A stretch of 11,694 nucleotides of DNA from Stigonema sp964246695 (GTDB lineage Bacteria; Cyanobacteriota; Cyanobacteriia; Cyanobacteriales; Nostocaceae): NCBI GenBank assembly GCA_964246695.1, contig CAXTSI010000294.1, forward strand, positions 1-11,694, in the 5' to 3' direction. Shown here piece by piece: positions 1 to 7,401 of the stretch. Each line of letters opens with the position of its first letter. Positions within the stretch are counted from its first letter, which is position 1. Below the pieces are notes generated by a model that saw only the letters and a list, made by a program, of their open reading frames with translations, was not told the DNA's origin and did no database searches. Made by a program: the position numbers and the translations under genes.

Positions 1-473
1 ACTATATAGATCCGTTTCTTTGCAGTGTGACAGTTTTGGGTGCGGAATGTGGGTTTTATTAGCAGATTTTATAAAAAGTCTCTGCCTTTTTTTAACCTGA
101 TATTAACCAAATGTTTGACATTCATTAATTTAAAAATCATTAATTTAGTATTAAAATTAGTAGCTATTATGTAAAGTAATGCAAATTATTTTCTTGAAAA
201 ACATAAGAGGTAATTAGTTGAGAAATAATTACCAAATAAATAATCATTAGGTAAGGTTATCTACTATAATAAATTGGGTATGATTCATTTTTTAGATGGT
301 GATTACCATCGCTATAGCTGAATTAATTTCAAAAATGTTTCGCTAGTTTTTTGCAGTCTATTCCTGTTGATTTTAGAGATTTTGGTTAGCAATGAAAATT
401 GCTATTCAAGTAATATTGGAGAAATATTCCCCTATTTTTGTTTTTTTTAGACAGAATTATTGGAGTGATTTAC
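1..473 (+). promoter_or_regulatory. AT-rich upstream region of the phytase-like gene
   Basis: No credible gene is visible here. The region is strongly AT-rich and holds a three-unit Pho box (91-120, separate entry). TCATTAATTTA occurs twice (122-132 and 137-147). A perfect 8-bp inverted repeat, GGTAATTA at 209-216 and TAATTACC at 226-233, has a 9-nt spacer. A ribosome-binding site ends the region (462-465). The distance from Pho box to start codon is about 350 bp, so a long untranslated leader is likely if the Pho box drives this gene. The transcription start cannot be placed from sequence alone. Confidence 0.6.
91..120 (+). promoter_or_regulatory. Pho box (predicted SphR/PhoB binding site)
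   Basis: Three 8-mers in exact 11-bp register, each separated by 3 bp: TTTAACCT (91-98), ATTAACCA (102-109) and GTTTGACA (113-120). The known cyanobacterial Pho box is three direct repeats of PyTTAAPyPy(T/A) with 3-bp spacers. The first unit fits fully, the second at seven of eight positions, the third more loosely. An ATTAATTT at 124-131 continues the 11-bp phase. It lies upstream of a phosphate-ester hydrolase gene, which supports phosphate-starvation control. Binding itself is inferred. Confidence 0.72.
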
Positions 474-476
474 GTG
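462..476 (+). promoter_or_regulatory. Ribosome-binding site deciding a GTG start
   Basis: GGAG at 462-465 lies 8 nt before GTG at 474-476. The surrounding leader matches those of the genes starting at 3099 and 5205, where GGAG is also exactly 8 nt before the start codon. This selects GTG 474 over the upstream in-frame TTG at 438, which has no ribosome-binding site and would add 12 residues read from leader sequence. Confidence 0.8.
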
Positions 477-1994
477 GAAGATAATAATTTTCATGATGGC
501 AGTTTAATTGATGCTTCAAGCAGCAACGGACTAGCCGAATTCGATACTTATGGTTTGCTGGGCGGCGGTTCCGATGTGTTGCCAAGCAATAAGGACGTAC
601 TACTGCTTTCAGTTGATGGACTGTCTGAAACAGACCCCCAAGTGATTCCTGATGGGGTAACACAACTTGTAGGACGGGCAGTTCTACCGGCAGATACCTT
701 TGCCGTTGGACCGACTTCAGGACAATTCCTCAACTTCAATAATGATGGCACTGTTGGCACTGCCACTGACTATAACGGGCGGCTTTTCCCCTTCGATGCA
801 CCCAATGGGCAACCTGTACAAGGCTTTTCTGCCGTCCTTCCTGGTCCTAAAGTTGGTACGTTCCTGTTCATGGTAGATAATGGCTACGGCACCAAGGCAA
901 ATTCAGCAGATTCCCTGTTGCGCTTCTATGCCCTAGAACCTGACTTTCAGACAGGAAATGTTTATCCGGTTGACTTGAAAACAGGCGATCGCCTAGAAAG
1001 CTTCACCGACCAAAGCCTGTTCCAACTTAATGACAAAAACGGTCAATTAATTGGCTTTCAGACAATTGTTGCCGATCGAGACATCTATCCTGGCAGTACA
1101 TTACTGCAGCCAGAAGGAATTCCGGTAGACCCAACAATTAAGGAGAATCGCCTGCTAACTGGGGCTGACTTTGACTTAGAATCGATTCGTAAGGTAAACG
1201 ATGGCACTTACTGGTTTGGTGAAGAGTTCGGTCCTTACCTACTGCACGTTGCTGCTGATGGCACACTCCTAGAAGCACCAATTGCCACACCCAACATCCG
1301 ACCGTTGGGAGATAATCCTCTAGTACAATCTCCCGATAACCCAGCTTTTGCCGATCTCGCGGATGCCGATCGCATCAAAGCTGCCAACCTGCCTCGTTCC
1401 AAAGGCTTTGAAGGTATGGCACTTAGCCCAGATGGCAATAAGCTTTACACACTCCTAGAAGGACCCCTAGTTCCCGAGGCTGACCAGACACGGCTGCTGA
1501 TCTCCGAGTTTGACGTGGCAAGTAAGCAGTACACCGGTCAGACCTATTCTTATCGCATGGATGCTCCTTATCCCAACAGAGCGATCGGCGATATGACGGC
1601 GATTAATGACCACGAATTTATCGTCATCGAGCGGGATAATGGACAGGGAGATGCTAGCAACCCAGCATTCACCAATCCAGCTTTGTCGAAAAAGCTCTAC
1701 AAAATCGATATCAACAACATTGATGAGGATGGTTATGTAGACAAAGAACTGCTGGTAGACCTGCTAAATATCCCCGATCCACAGGGACTAGGTGGTAATG
1801 GCACCAAGGATGGAATATTTACCTTCCCCTTTGTCACCATTGAAGATATATTGCCGATTGATAACCAAACTCTCCTAGTTGCCAACGACAACAACTATCC
1901 CTTTAGTGTCGGTCGTACCCCCGGTCAATCTGATAACAACGAGATCATCGAAATCCATCTGAGCAAGCCTCTGGATCTGACCACTACACGATGA
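474..1994 (+). CDS. Esterase-like activity of phytase family protein
   Basis: A 506-residue protein of the phytase-like/esterase-like family (PF13449 type), expected to form a beta-propeller that hydrolyses phosphate esters. Family landmarks in order: VGRAVLPADTFAVGPTSGQF near residue 66, GFSAVLPG near 117, VDNGYGTKANSAD near 134, WFGEEFGPY near 247, GFEGMALSPDG near 311, IGDMTAIN and IERDNGQGD at 371-390, and ANDNNYPFS near 470. Landmarks run to the C-terminus, so the protein looks complete. GTG 474 was chosen because of its ribosome-binding site. No N-terminal signal peptide is visible, although such enzymes usually act outside the cytoplasm. It is the first gene of a phosphatase cluster, with a Pho box upstream and a heptad repeat array 8 bp after its stop. 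The family is clear; the true substrate (phytate or other phosphate ester) is inferred. Confidence 0.88.
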   Translation: MEDNNFHDGSLIDASSSNGLAEFDTYGLLGGGSDVLPSNKDVLLLSVDGLSETDPQVIPDGVTQLVGRAVLPADTFAVGPTSGQFLNFNNDGTVGTATDYNGRLFPFDAPNGQPVQGFSAVLPGPKVGTFLFMVDNGYGTKANSADSLLRFYALEPDFQTGNVYPVDLKTGDRLESFTDQSLFQLNDKNGQLIGFQTIVADRDIYPGSTLLQPEGIPVDPTIKENRLLTGADFDLESIRKVNDGTYWFGEEFGPYLLHVAADGTLLEAPIATPNIRPLGDNPLVQSPDNPAFADLADADRIKAANLPRSKGFEGMALSPDGNKLYTLLEGPLVPEADQTRLLISEFDVASKQYTGQTYSYRMDAPYPNRAIGDMTAINDHEFIVIERDNGQGDASNPAFTNPALSKKLYKIDINNIDEDGYVDKELLVDLLNIPDPQGLGGNGTKDGIFTFPFVTIEDILPIDNQTLLVANDNNYPFSVGRTPGQSDNNEIIEIHLSKPLDLTTTR

Positions 1995-2001
1995 CGTTGC
2001 T

Positions 2002-2138
2002 GGTAATGGGTAATGGGTAATGGGTAATGGCTAATGGCTAATGGCTAATGGCTAATGGCTAATGGTAACAATTGACAATTAGCAATTAGCAATTGACAAT
2101 TAGCAATTAGCAATTAGCAATTACCAATTAGCAATTGG
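2002..2138. repeat. Heptad repeat array 1 (inverted halves)
   Basis: The left half has four GGTAATG units (2002-2029) then five GCTAATG units (2030-2064). The right half has ten 7-bp units of CAATTAG, CAATTGA and related forms (2069-2138). Read as AATTAGC, the right units are complementary to GCTAAT, so the array can fold into a long imperfect hairpin. It begins 8 bp after the stop of the phytase-like gene. It is of the short tandemly repeated class known from heterocystous cyanobacteria. A role in transcript ending or 3'-end protection is possible but not shown. Confidence 0.9.
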
Positions 2139-2181
2139 ATTTTTCCGGCAATTCGCGCAAATTAATTACAGTCGGCTAGAC

Positions 2182-2300
2182 TGATATCTTGCCCCATTCT
2201 CAACAAGACCTAAAAAACCGGGTTTCTCAACCAAAGATTAAGGGTTTGACCATTAGTCATTCTCAAGAAACCCGGTTTTTCACCCAGGTGCAAGATGTGA
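2182..2300. mobile_element. 113-bp miniature inverted-repeat element, copy 1, with TGA target repeats
   Basis: The element proper is 2185-2297, flanked by TGA on both sides (2182-2184 and 2298-2300). The ends are inverted repeats: TATCTTGCCCC (2185-2195) and GGTGCAAGATG (2287-2297). Inside is a perfect 15-bp inverted repeat, AAAAACCGGGTTTCT (2213-2227) and AGAAACCCGGTTTTT (2266-2280). It carries no coding capacity, so it would have to be moved by a transposase encoded elsewhere. A second copy of identical length lies at 10205-10317. The internal hairpin ending in a T run could also act as a terminator after array 1. Confidence 0.85.
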
Positions 2301-2586
2301 GTAGACGCAATATCGTCGGGGCGGGGTAACCCCGCCCTTACAATGTCGTCAATTCTGTTTCTTGGAAGATGCCCCAAATGGGCTGCTGCACGCGGGTGTT
2401 CGCTATTATCTTTCTGAAACGACCGTAATTGAGTCATACACATGATGCGGTAGAGCGTATAGTGCGTAAGTCCTAGATTATTATTTTCATTTTTTAGGAA
2501 AGTGGACAAGTAGTAAAAAATTAAAAGTTGACAAAAATATGAATTAATGATTATTATTTTATTGTAAAATTAATTCTGAAACGAAG
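2301..2586. other. Non-coding spacer with a GC-rich palindrome
   Basis: No gene is supported here. A near-perfect GC palindrome, GGGCGGGGT (2319-2327) and ACCCCGCCC (2329-2337), stands out from the AT-rich surroundings and resembles a dispersed cyanobacterial repeat. TGCGTAAGTCCTA at 2463-2475 resembles the end of common Nostocales repeats, but no matching partner end is visible, so it may be a remnant. The rest holds nothing I can name. Confidence 0.5.
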
Positions 2587-2627
2587 CTTAAACCAAGCTT
2601 AACCCATACTTTAACAGTTGTTTAATT
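2587..2627 (+). promoter_or_regulatory. Pho box (predicted SphR/PhoB binding site), four units
   Basis: Four 8-mers in strict 11-bp phase: CTTAAACC (2587-2594), CTTAACCC (2598-2605), CTTTAACA (2609-2616) and GTTTAATT (2620-2627), with 3-bp spacers. Units one and two are close to the cyanobacterial Pho box consensus; units three and four are weaker. TATTAAT at 2634-2640 is a plausible -10 element close downstream, as expected when the Pho box replaces the -35. The site lies about 470 bp before the phosphodiesterase gene at 3099, with no gene between. Confidence 0.75.
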
Positions 2628-2703
2628 GATGAGTATTAATTGTGTATTAAGCTTAATCAAGTTAGAGTAAAGGACTTACCATTAAAAAAATCTCCAATGA
2701 CTG

Positions 2704-2757
2704 TAGGGTGCGCTCTTACGACGAGAGTACGACACCGCAACAGGTTAACGTACCCTA
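2704..2757. repeat. Short imperfect palindromic repeat
   Basis: TAGGGTGCG (2704-2712) and CGTACCCTA (2749-2757) are inverted repeats with one mismatch, enclosing a GC-richer core that includes CTCT and AGAG pairing arms. The form resembles dispersed non-coding repeats found in cyanobacterial intergenic regions. It lies in the presumed leader between the Pho box at 2587 and the gene at 3099. Identity as a repeat family is by resemblance only. Confidence 0.45.
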
Positions 2758-3098
2758 ATAATAAATAATTTATTTTTTTGTATTCCCTAAAAACCTAAAA
2801 CACCTTATTAACCAGGCAATATAATGATAAATTAGCAGAAGTTTTTCTGTAATCAATTCTTAAAAAAGAATCAACTCAATTCACAGTGAATCTTAAGAAG
2901 TAGTTTCTGTAAATTACTTCTTCAAGTAGCCGAATGATAAGATGCTCAAATTGATTTTTAGCTAGATATTTTTAACAATAATATGAGATTTTTTAAAAAA
3001 AATATAAGAAAAAGTATCTCCAATAAAGATACTTTATTTGCAAGATAAAATAAACCTTATTTTATCTTGTTAACCCCTGTAGTACTGGAGTTAGTTAC
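2758..3098 (+). promoter_or_regulatory. Hairpin-rich leader of the phosphodiesterase gene
   Basis: This AT-rich stretch has no gene but a run of inverted repeats: ATTCAC and GTGAAT around one base (2879-2891); AAGAAGTA (2895-2902) with TACTTCTT (2915-2922); AAAGTATCT (3011-3019) with AGATACTTT (3027-3035, 7-nt loop); and a perfect 13-bp stem CAAGATAAAATAA (3041-3053) with TTATTTTATCTTG (3057-3069, 3-nt loop). The last stem ends 17 nt before the GGAG at 3087-3090. The hairpins could protect the transcript, gate translation or act as operators. None matches a riboswitch I recognise. Confidence 0.6.
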
Positions 3099-5006
3099 AT
3101 GGCGGATATTTTTTTGGATGGTAGCTCTTTAGGTAAAAGTCCCACTGGCAGGAACGTGATTATACTGGTAGCAGATGGCCTGCGCCAAAGTTCAATCAAT
3201 CCTGAAGATGCACCAACACTTTATAGCCTGCGTCAAGCTGGGGTAAACTTCGTCAACAGCCACTCACTGTTCCCCACTTTCACCACTCCTAATGCATCAG
3301 CGATCGCCACTGGGCATTATCTAGGTGACACAGGCGACTTCAGCAACACCATTTATACAGGCTACCCTGTATTTGCTGGTGGTAATACTGGCACACCGAC
3401 ACCGTTCATTGAAAACGACGCGGTGCTGACAGACATAGACGAACACTTCGGTGGTAACTACCTAAACGAAGAAACACTGCTGGCATATGCCCGCCAACAA
3501 GGATATGATACCGCAGCGGTAGGCAAGCTGGGACCAACATTGATCCAGGATGTGACACAGGGAAATCTTGGAGAGGATGGTACAGTGCCAGTACCAGACA
3601 CAATCATCATTGATGACTCAACTGGTAAGGCAGGTGGCATTCCTCTTAGTTCGGAAATCACCCAACGGTTAGCGGATGCAGGCTTAAGCAGCACTGCACC
3701 TGACCGCACTAATGGCGCATCCAGCACTAGTCAACAGAGCAACGGTTTCTCTGGGAACAATACCACACCAGGAACGCAGGCTGCCAACACCGTTCAACAG
3801 CAGTACTTTACCGATACCATTACCCAAGCCATCCTGCCCAAGTTTGTTGACGATCGGAAACCCTTTGCGTTGGTTTACTGGTCACGCGACCCGGATGGTA
3901 CGCAACACAACCAAGGTGATAGCCTTGACAGTCTGACTCCAGGGATCAACGGTCCCACCGCAAAAGTAGCAGTGAGAAATGCCGATAATAACTTCAAGCA
4001 AATCTTAGACTTCCTCAACAGCAATCCCGATTTAGCTGCCAACACCGATATTTTTGTCACCGCTGACCACGGCTTTTCGACTATCAGCAAGCAATTGACT
4101 GATACCCAAGGCGGCACAGTCAGCGACTTTGCTTCTTCACAAATCTATCCTGGGGTGAACCCCGGCTACTTGCCCTCTGGGTTTGTGGCAATTGATATTG
4201 CTCATGAATTGAATCTGCCCTTGTATGACGCTGATACCGCAACGAGCGATAATCAGAGTTATGCCTTGGTAGACCCTACCCAAGGACAACGTCCCAGAAA
4301 CGGTAACGGATTGATTGGTGGCAGTGGTTTGATTCAGGACAAGCCTGATGCCAAAGTAGTGGTTGCAGCTAACGGTGGTTCTGACCTGATCTACGTTCTC
4401 GACAAAGACACAGAAACCGTCAAGCAAGTGGTGGATTTCCTCAGCAAACAGGATTACACCAGTGGTTTGTTTGTCAATGATGATTTTGGGTCTGTTGCAG
4501 GTGCGCTACCGATATCGTCGATCAACTTGAAGGGTTCGACGGTATTACCCACTCCCGATATTGTGTTGAACTTCAGAACCTTTGCAACCGATACAAGCAA
4601 TCCTTTTGGGTCACAGGTAGAAATTGCCGATACTGGCTTGCAACAAGGGCAAGGAATGCACGGTAGCTTTGGACGTGGCGATACCTACAACAATATGATT
4701 GCGTTTGGTCCAGACTTTAAACAAGGTTATACTGATTTCGCACCAGTAAGCAACGCTGACGTTGCGACCACCTTAGCGAACGTACTAGGATTTAATATTC
4801 CCCGGAATGGTGACTTGGTTGGACGAGTTGTCAATGAGGCACTAGTGGACGGACCTGATAGTGTTTCCTACTCCACAGGCATCTTGAAATCTGACCCAAC
4901 TGACAATGGTGTTAGCACATACCTGAACTACCAAAATCTCAATGGTACTCTCTACTTTGATGCTGCTGGGTTTGATGGTCGAACTGTTGGATTAACAACT
5001 GCTTAA
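3099..5006 (+). CDS. Alkaline phosphatase superfamily phosphodiesterase (NPP type), intact
   Basis: A 635-residue type I phosphodiesterase/nucleotide pyrophosphatase-like enzyme of the alkaline phosphatase superfamily, which uses two divalent metals. The expected site residues are all visible: D26 in VADG, the probable nucleophile T62 in FTTPN, D266 and H270 in DPDGTQH, D323-H324 in TADHG, and H521 in GMHGSFG. It is therefore probably active on phosphodiesters or phosphomonoesters; the substrate is unknown. ATG 3099 has GGAG 8 nt upstream. No signal peptide, membrane segment or RTX calcium-binding repeats are seen. The C-terminus ends with a YFDAAGFDGRTVG motif that also appears near the N-terminus of the next protein. 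It is preceded by a Pho box and followed by heptad array 2. Confidence 0.92.
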   Translation: MADIFLDGSSLGKSPTGRNVIILVADGLRQSSINPEDAPTLYSLRQAGVNFVNSHSLFPTFTTPNASAIATGHYLGDTGDFSNTIYTGYPVFAGGNTGTPTPFIENDAVLTDIDEHFGGNYLNEETLLAYARQQGYDTAAVGKLGPTLIQDVTQGNLGEDGTVPVPDTIIIDDSTGKAGGIPLSSEITQRLADAGLSSTAPDRTNGASSTSQQSNGFSGNNTTPGTQAANTVQQQYFTDTITQAILPKFVDDRKPFALVYWSRDPDGTQHNQGDSLDSLTPGINGPTAKVAVRNADNNFKQILDFLNSNPDLAANTDIFVTADHGFSTISKQLTDTQGGTVSDFASSQIYPGVNPGYLPSGFVAIDIAHELNLPLYDADTATSDNQSYALVDPTQGQRPRNGNGLIGGSGLIQDKPDAKVVVAANGGSDLIYVLDKDTETVKQVVDFLSKQDYTSGLFVNDDFGSVAGALPISSINLKGSTVLPTPDIVLNFRTFATDTSNPFGSQVEIADTGLQQGQGMHGSFGRGDTYNNMIAFGPDFKQGYTDFAPVSNADVATTLANVLGFNIPRNGDLVGRVVNEALVDGPDSVSYSTGILKSDPTDNGVSTYLNYQNLNGTLYFDAAGFDGRTVGLTTA

Positions 5007-5046
5007 ACTCCAGCTTTGATCTAATAACCCAAGTTGCTAGTTATTT

Positions 5047-5165
5047 GGTAATGGGTAATGGGTAATGGGTAATGGGTAATGGGTAATGGGAAGAAAGAAC
5101 TGAGTCCCTTTTTCCCAATTACCAATCACCAATCACCAATTACCAATTACCAATTACCAATTACC
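5047..5165. repeat. Heptad repeat array 2 (inverted halves)
   Basis: Six GGTAATG units (5047-5088), a linker with GGGAAGAAAG near its start and CCTTTTTCCC at its end, which are themselves roughly complementary, then seven AATTACC/AATCACC units (5117-5165). Left and right units pair at six of seven positions, giving a potential hairpin of about 50 bp per arm. The array starts 40 bp after the stop of the phosphodiesterase gene and fills most of the gap to the next gene. Near-identical linker architecture occurs in array 3. Confidence 0.9.
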
Positions 5166-5192
5166 ATCCATATTCTTATCCACCAGCTTATT

Positions 5193-5207
5193 GGAGTAAT
5201 TTGCATG
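5193..5207 (+). promoter_or_regulatory. Ribosome-binding site deciding the start at 5205
   Basis: GGAG (5193-5196) lies 8 nt before ATG 5205 in a leader nearly identical to that of the gene at 474. The frame is open further upstream to an ATG at 5079, but those 42 codons read through heptad array 2 and cannot be genuine protein. Confidence 0.85.
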
Positions 5208-6692
5208 GATAGTTTCTTGAGTGATTCATCTACTGCCTTAATCGATATTAATAATTCTGGCGATTATGGCTTAGTGAGTGGCTATGATTTGCCGACAACC
5301 AATCTAAATGATGGGCAGGCTGGCGCTGTCTACTCGGATGCTGGATTTGATGGTCAGACTATTGCACAAGAAATTAGTGCCAACAAATCTCAGGTTCCCA
5401 AGGTCATTTTAATTTCCTTAGATGGTGCAACACCACGACTAGTTAACCAATTCCTTGCCGACGGAACACTCAACCCGAATCAGGGTTTAGGGCTACTGCA
5501 AAGGCAGGGATTGGTTGCCCAGCAGAATCTCACGATTACCCCATCCCTCACAGCCCCTGGACATATCGCTATTGTAACTGGTTCTACAGCGGCGAATAAC
5601 GATATCAACGCCAACACTTTCCATGAAGTTGCCAGTCCGTTTAACCAAAATATCAGTGGCTTCAGTGCCCCAATTGGCGGTTACGAAGTTGGCATTGATG
5701 GACCGTCTCAAAGCACAGAACCAACGTCACAACCACTCTGGCTAGCCCTACGGGAAAACGGCTTGAAGGTTGTTGCTGCAACATTCCCAGGCGCAGATGG
5801 GTTAGATGTCACCATACCAGGATTGCCAAATAGCCCGATTGTGCAGCCAGCCAGTGAGAGAACTGTTGACTATACTATTCCCTTCGGAGCCTTTGCCGGA
5901 GTAGGAGCACAAGGCTTTGAACTAACAACAACAGACTTTGCTGCTGCTCCTCAAACAATTCTTGACCAGTTTAATGCGGCTGGCAAAGTTTCTTATAGCC
6001 CGATCTTAGAGACAAATAAATCCTTCGATCAGTTCACTATTGGCGGAGTTAATTATAACATTCAGGTTGCTGCCCTCGACACAACTGACGATGGTCAAGT
6101 CGATTACGACACATTGGTCTTCTTCGATGGCAATCAAGGTATTCAGTCAGGTCCCTTCAGCTTACCTTCCACCGGACCCGCCTATGTCCGAGCAAGTGAC
6201 CAAAAGTCTAGTCCATTCTACTTTGAAGGTAGCTCTAACAAAGCTGGAGCAGCCTTTTACGTGAGTGACTTGGCTCCTGACCTATCAACTGTCCACTTTG
6301 CTCGCTACTCTGCCAATTACATCCCGCGCAACCCAGCAGTGCTAGCAAATGTAGATGATATCAACAATAACGTCGGCTTCTGGGCAGACCAGCCTGACTT
6401 CCGCATTACCGAGAAGCTCAGCCCTGGATTTAATAATTTCTCCGATCAAGAATTAGAAGCGATCTACGAAGACCAAGTTAAGAGTTTTGTTGATTACCAA
6501 ACCAATGTTGGTCTCAGGGCAATTAGTCAGAATCCTGATGCGGATTTGGCGATGATTTACATCGAGCAACCGGATGGTTCCGAACACCAATTCCTGATTA
6601 CCGACCCGCGTCAGGCAACTAATCCTACCGATCCCAACTCGATTGGGGCAGGTCAGGATCAAGTAAGCTCAGGATTGTCAGCATCAAAGTAG
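5205..6692 (+). pseudogene. Alkaline phosphatase superfamily protein, 3'-truncated
   Basis: A 495-residue remnant of a second type I phosphodiesterase-like protein of the alkaline phosphatase superfamily. It retains D73 in SLDG, the probable nucleophile T116 in SLTAPGH, and D457 and H461 in QPDGSEHQ. It ends soon after, at GAGQDQ (to residue 486), with nine foreign residues before the stop. The Asp-His pair (DHG) and the final metal-binding His that complete the two-metal site are missing, so it is probably inactive. The join at about 6660-6666 leads directly into the 3' part of the minus-strand LysR gene, which is also truncated. An N-terminal segment, AVYSDAGFDGQT (41-52), resembles the C-terminus of the preceding enzyme. 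It could be cotranscribed with that gene, as no Pho box of its own is visible. Confidence 0.82.
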
Positions 6693-7401
6693 CTTCTTGT
6701 GTCACTTTGGGAACGAAACCGATTTGCTGACACAAACTGACAATTTGCTCGTACAAACTATAGGACAGATGAGAGGGTGGTAGAATAAAGGGTTCATGGA
6801 CGAGAGATTGTAACGAAATTTCTGTCTGAGCAGCCAGAGGATGGCTTGATGGTAGAACTAGAACTAAAGACTCTTCCTTAATAGGCTCAACACATAACCC
6901 GATGTCTTGGTGATTCAAAGCTGACCAGTGCATCAAACCAACATCAATCTGTTGCGTTTCCAGTCCCTTAATTAAACTGTAAGCAGTGCGTTCTTGTAAA
7001 ACAAGTTTGACTAAAGGGAAGCGAGTCTGAAACGCTATCAAAATATCAGGAAGAACGCTATTAGAAACTGAGCTATTGAATCCAACTATTAATCGTCCAA
7101 TCTGACCCTGATGAGCGAGTGTCGCTGTCTCAACAGCACGGTCAACTTGAGCCAAGATTAAACGGGCTTGTTTGAGAAACTCAAGTCCTGCAACAGTTAG
7201 CCGTAGTGGACGTTTCTTACGCTCAAATAGAGTCACATCACCTAACTTTTTTTCTAAATCTTTGATTTGCTGGCTGAGATTAGACTGGGCCATGTGTAAT
7301 TCTTCGGCTACCTCACTAATGCTACAGTTTTCTTTCTCAGCTACAGCGATAAAGTAACGCAAGTGTTGTAATTCAAAGTTATGTTCGCGTCGAAGTGCCA
7401 T
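6625..7401 (-). pseudogene. LysR-type transcriptional regulator, 3'-truncated
   Basis: A 258-residue LysR-family regulator. The winged helix-turn-helix lies at about residues 10-68, with recognition segment AEELHMAQSNLSQQIKDLE and the typical LFERKKRPLRLT wing. An effector-binding domain follows (GRLIVGFNSSVSNSVLPDIL near 100). The match to the family runs to TILSL at about residue 246, where usual members continue with a glycine-rich stretch and some 50-60 more residues. Here 12 residues read from the reverse of the phosphatase gene close the frame. The regulator lacks the end of its sensing domain; DNA binding may persist. It is divergent from the aspartoacylase-like gene, the usual arrangement for a LysR regulator and its target. 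ATG at 7401 gives a normal N-terminus. Confidence 0.8.

Noticed and set aside
438..473. Longer start (TTG 438) for the phytase-like protein
   Set aside because: It lacks a ribosome-binding site, and the 12 codons fall in a leader shared with two other genes whose starts match GTG 474.
2002..2138. CRISPR array
   Set aside because: The repeats are 7 bp, directly contiguous and without spacers; no cas genes are present.
2210..2509. Minus-strand open frame of 99 codons
   Set aside because: It runs through the 113-bp element and a GC palindrome, has no recognisable motif and no ribosome-binding site.
2463..2678. Element bounded by TAAGTCCT (2467) and AGGACTTA (2671)
   Set aside because: The repeats point the wrong way for known ends beginning TAGGACTTACGCA, and the Pho box lies between them; the 8-bp match may be chance.
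5079..5204. Longer start (ATG 5079) for the truncated phosphatase
   Set aside because: The extra 42 codons are translation of heptad array 2; ATG 5205 has the conserved GGAG spacing.
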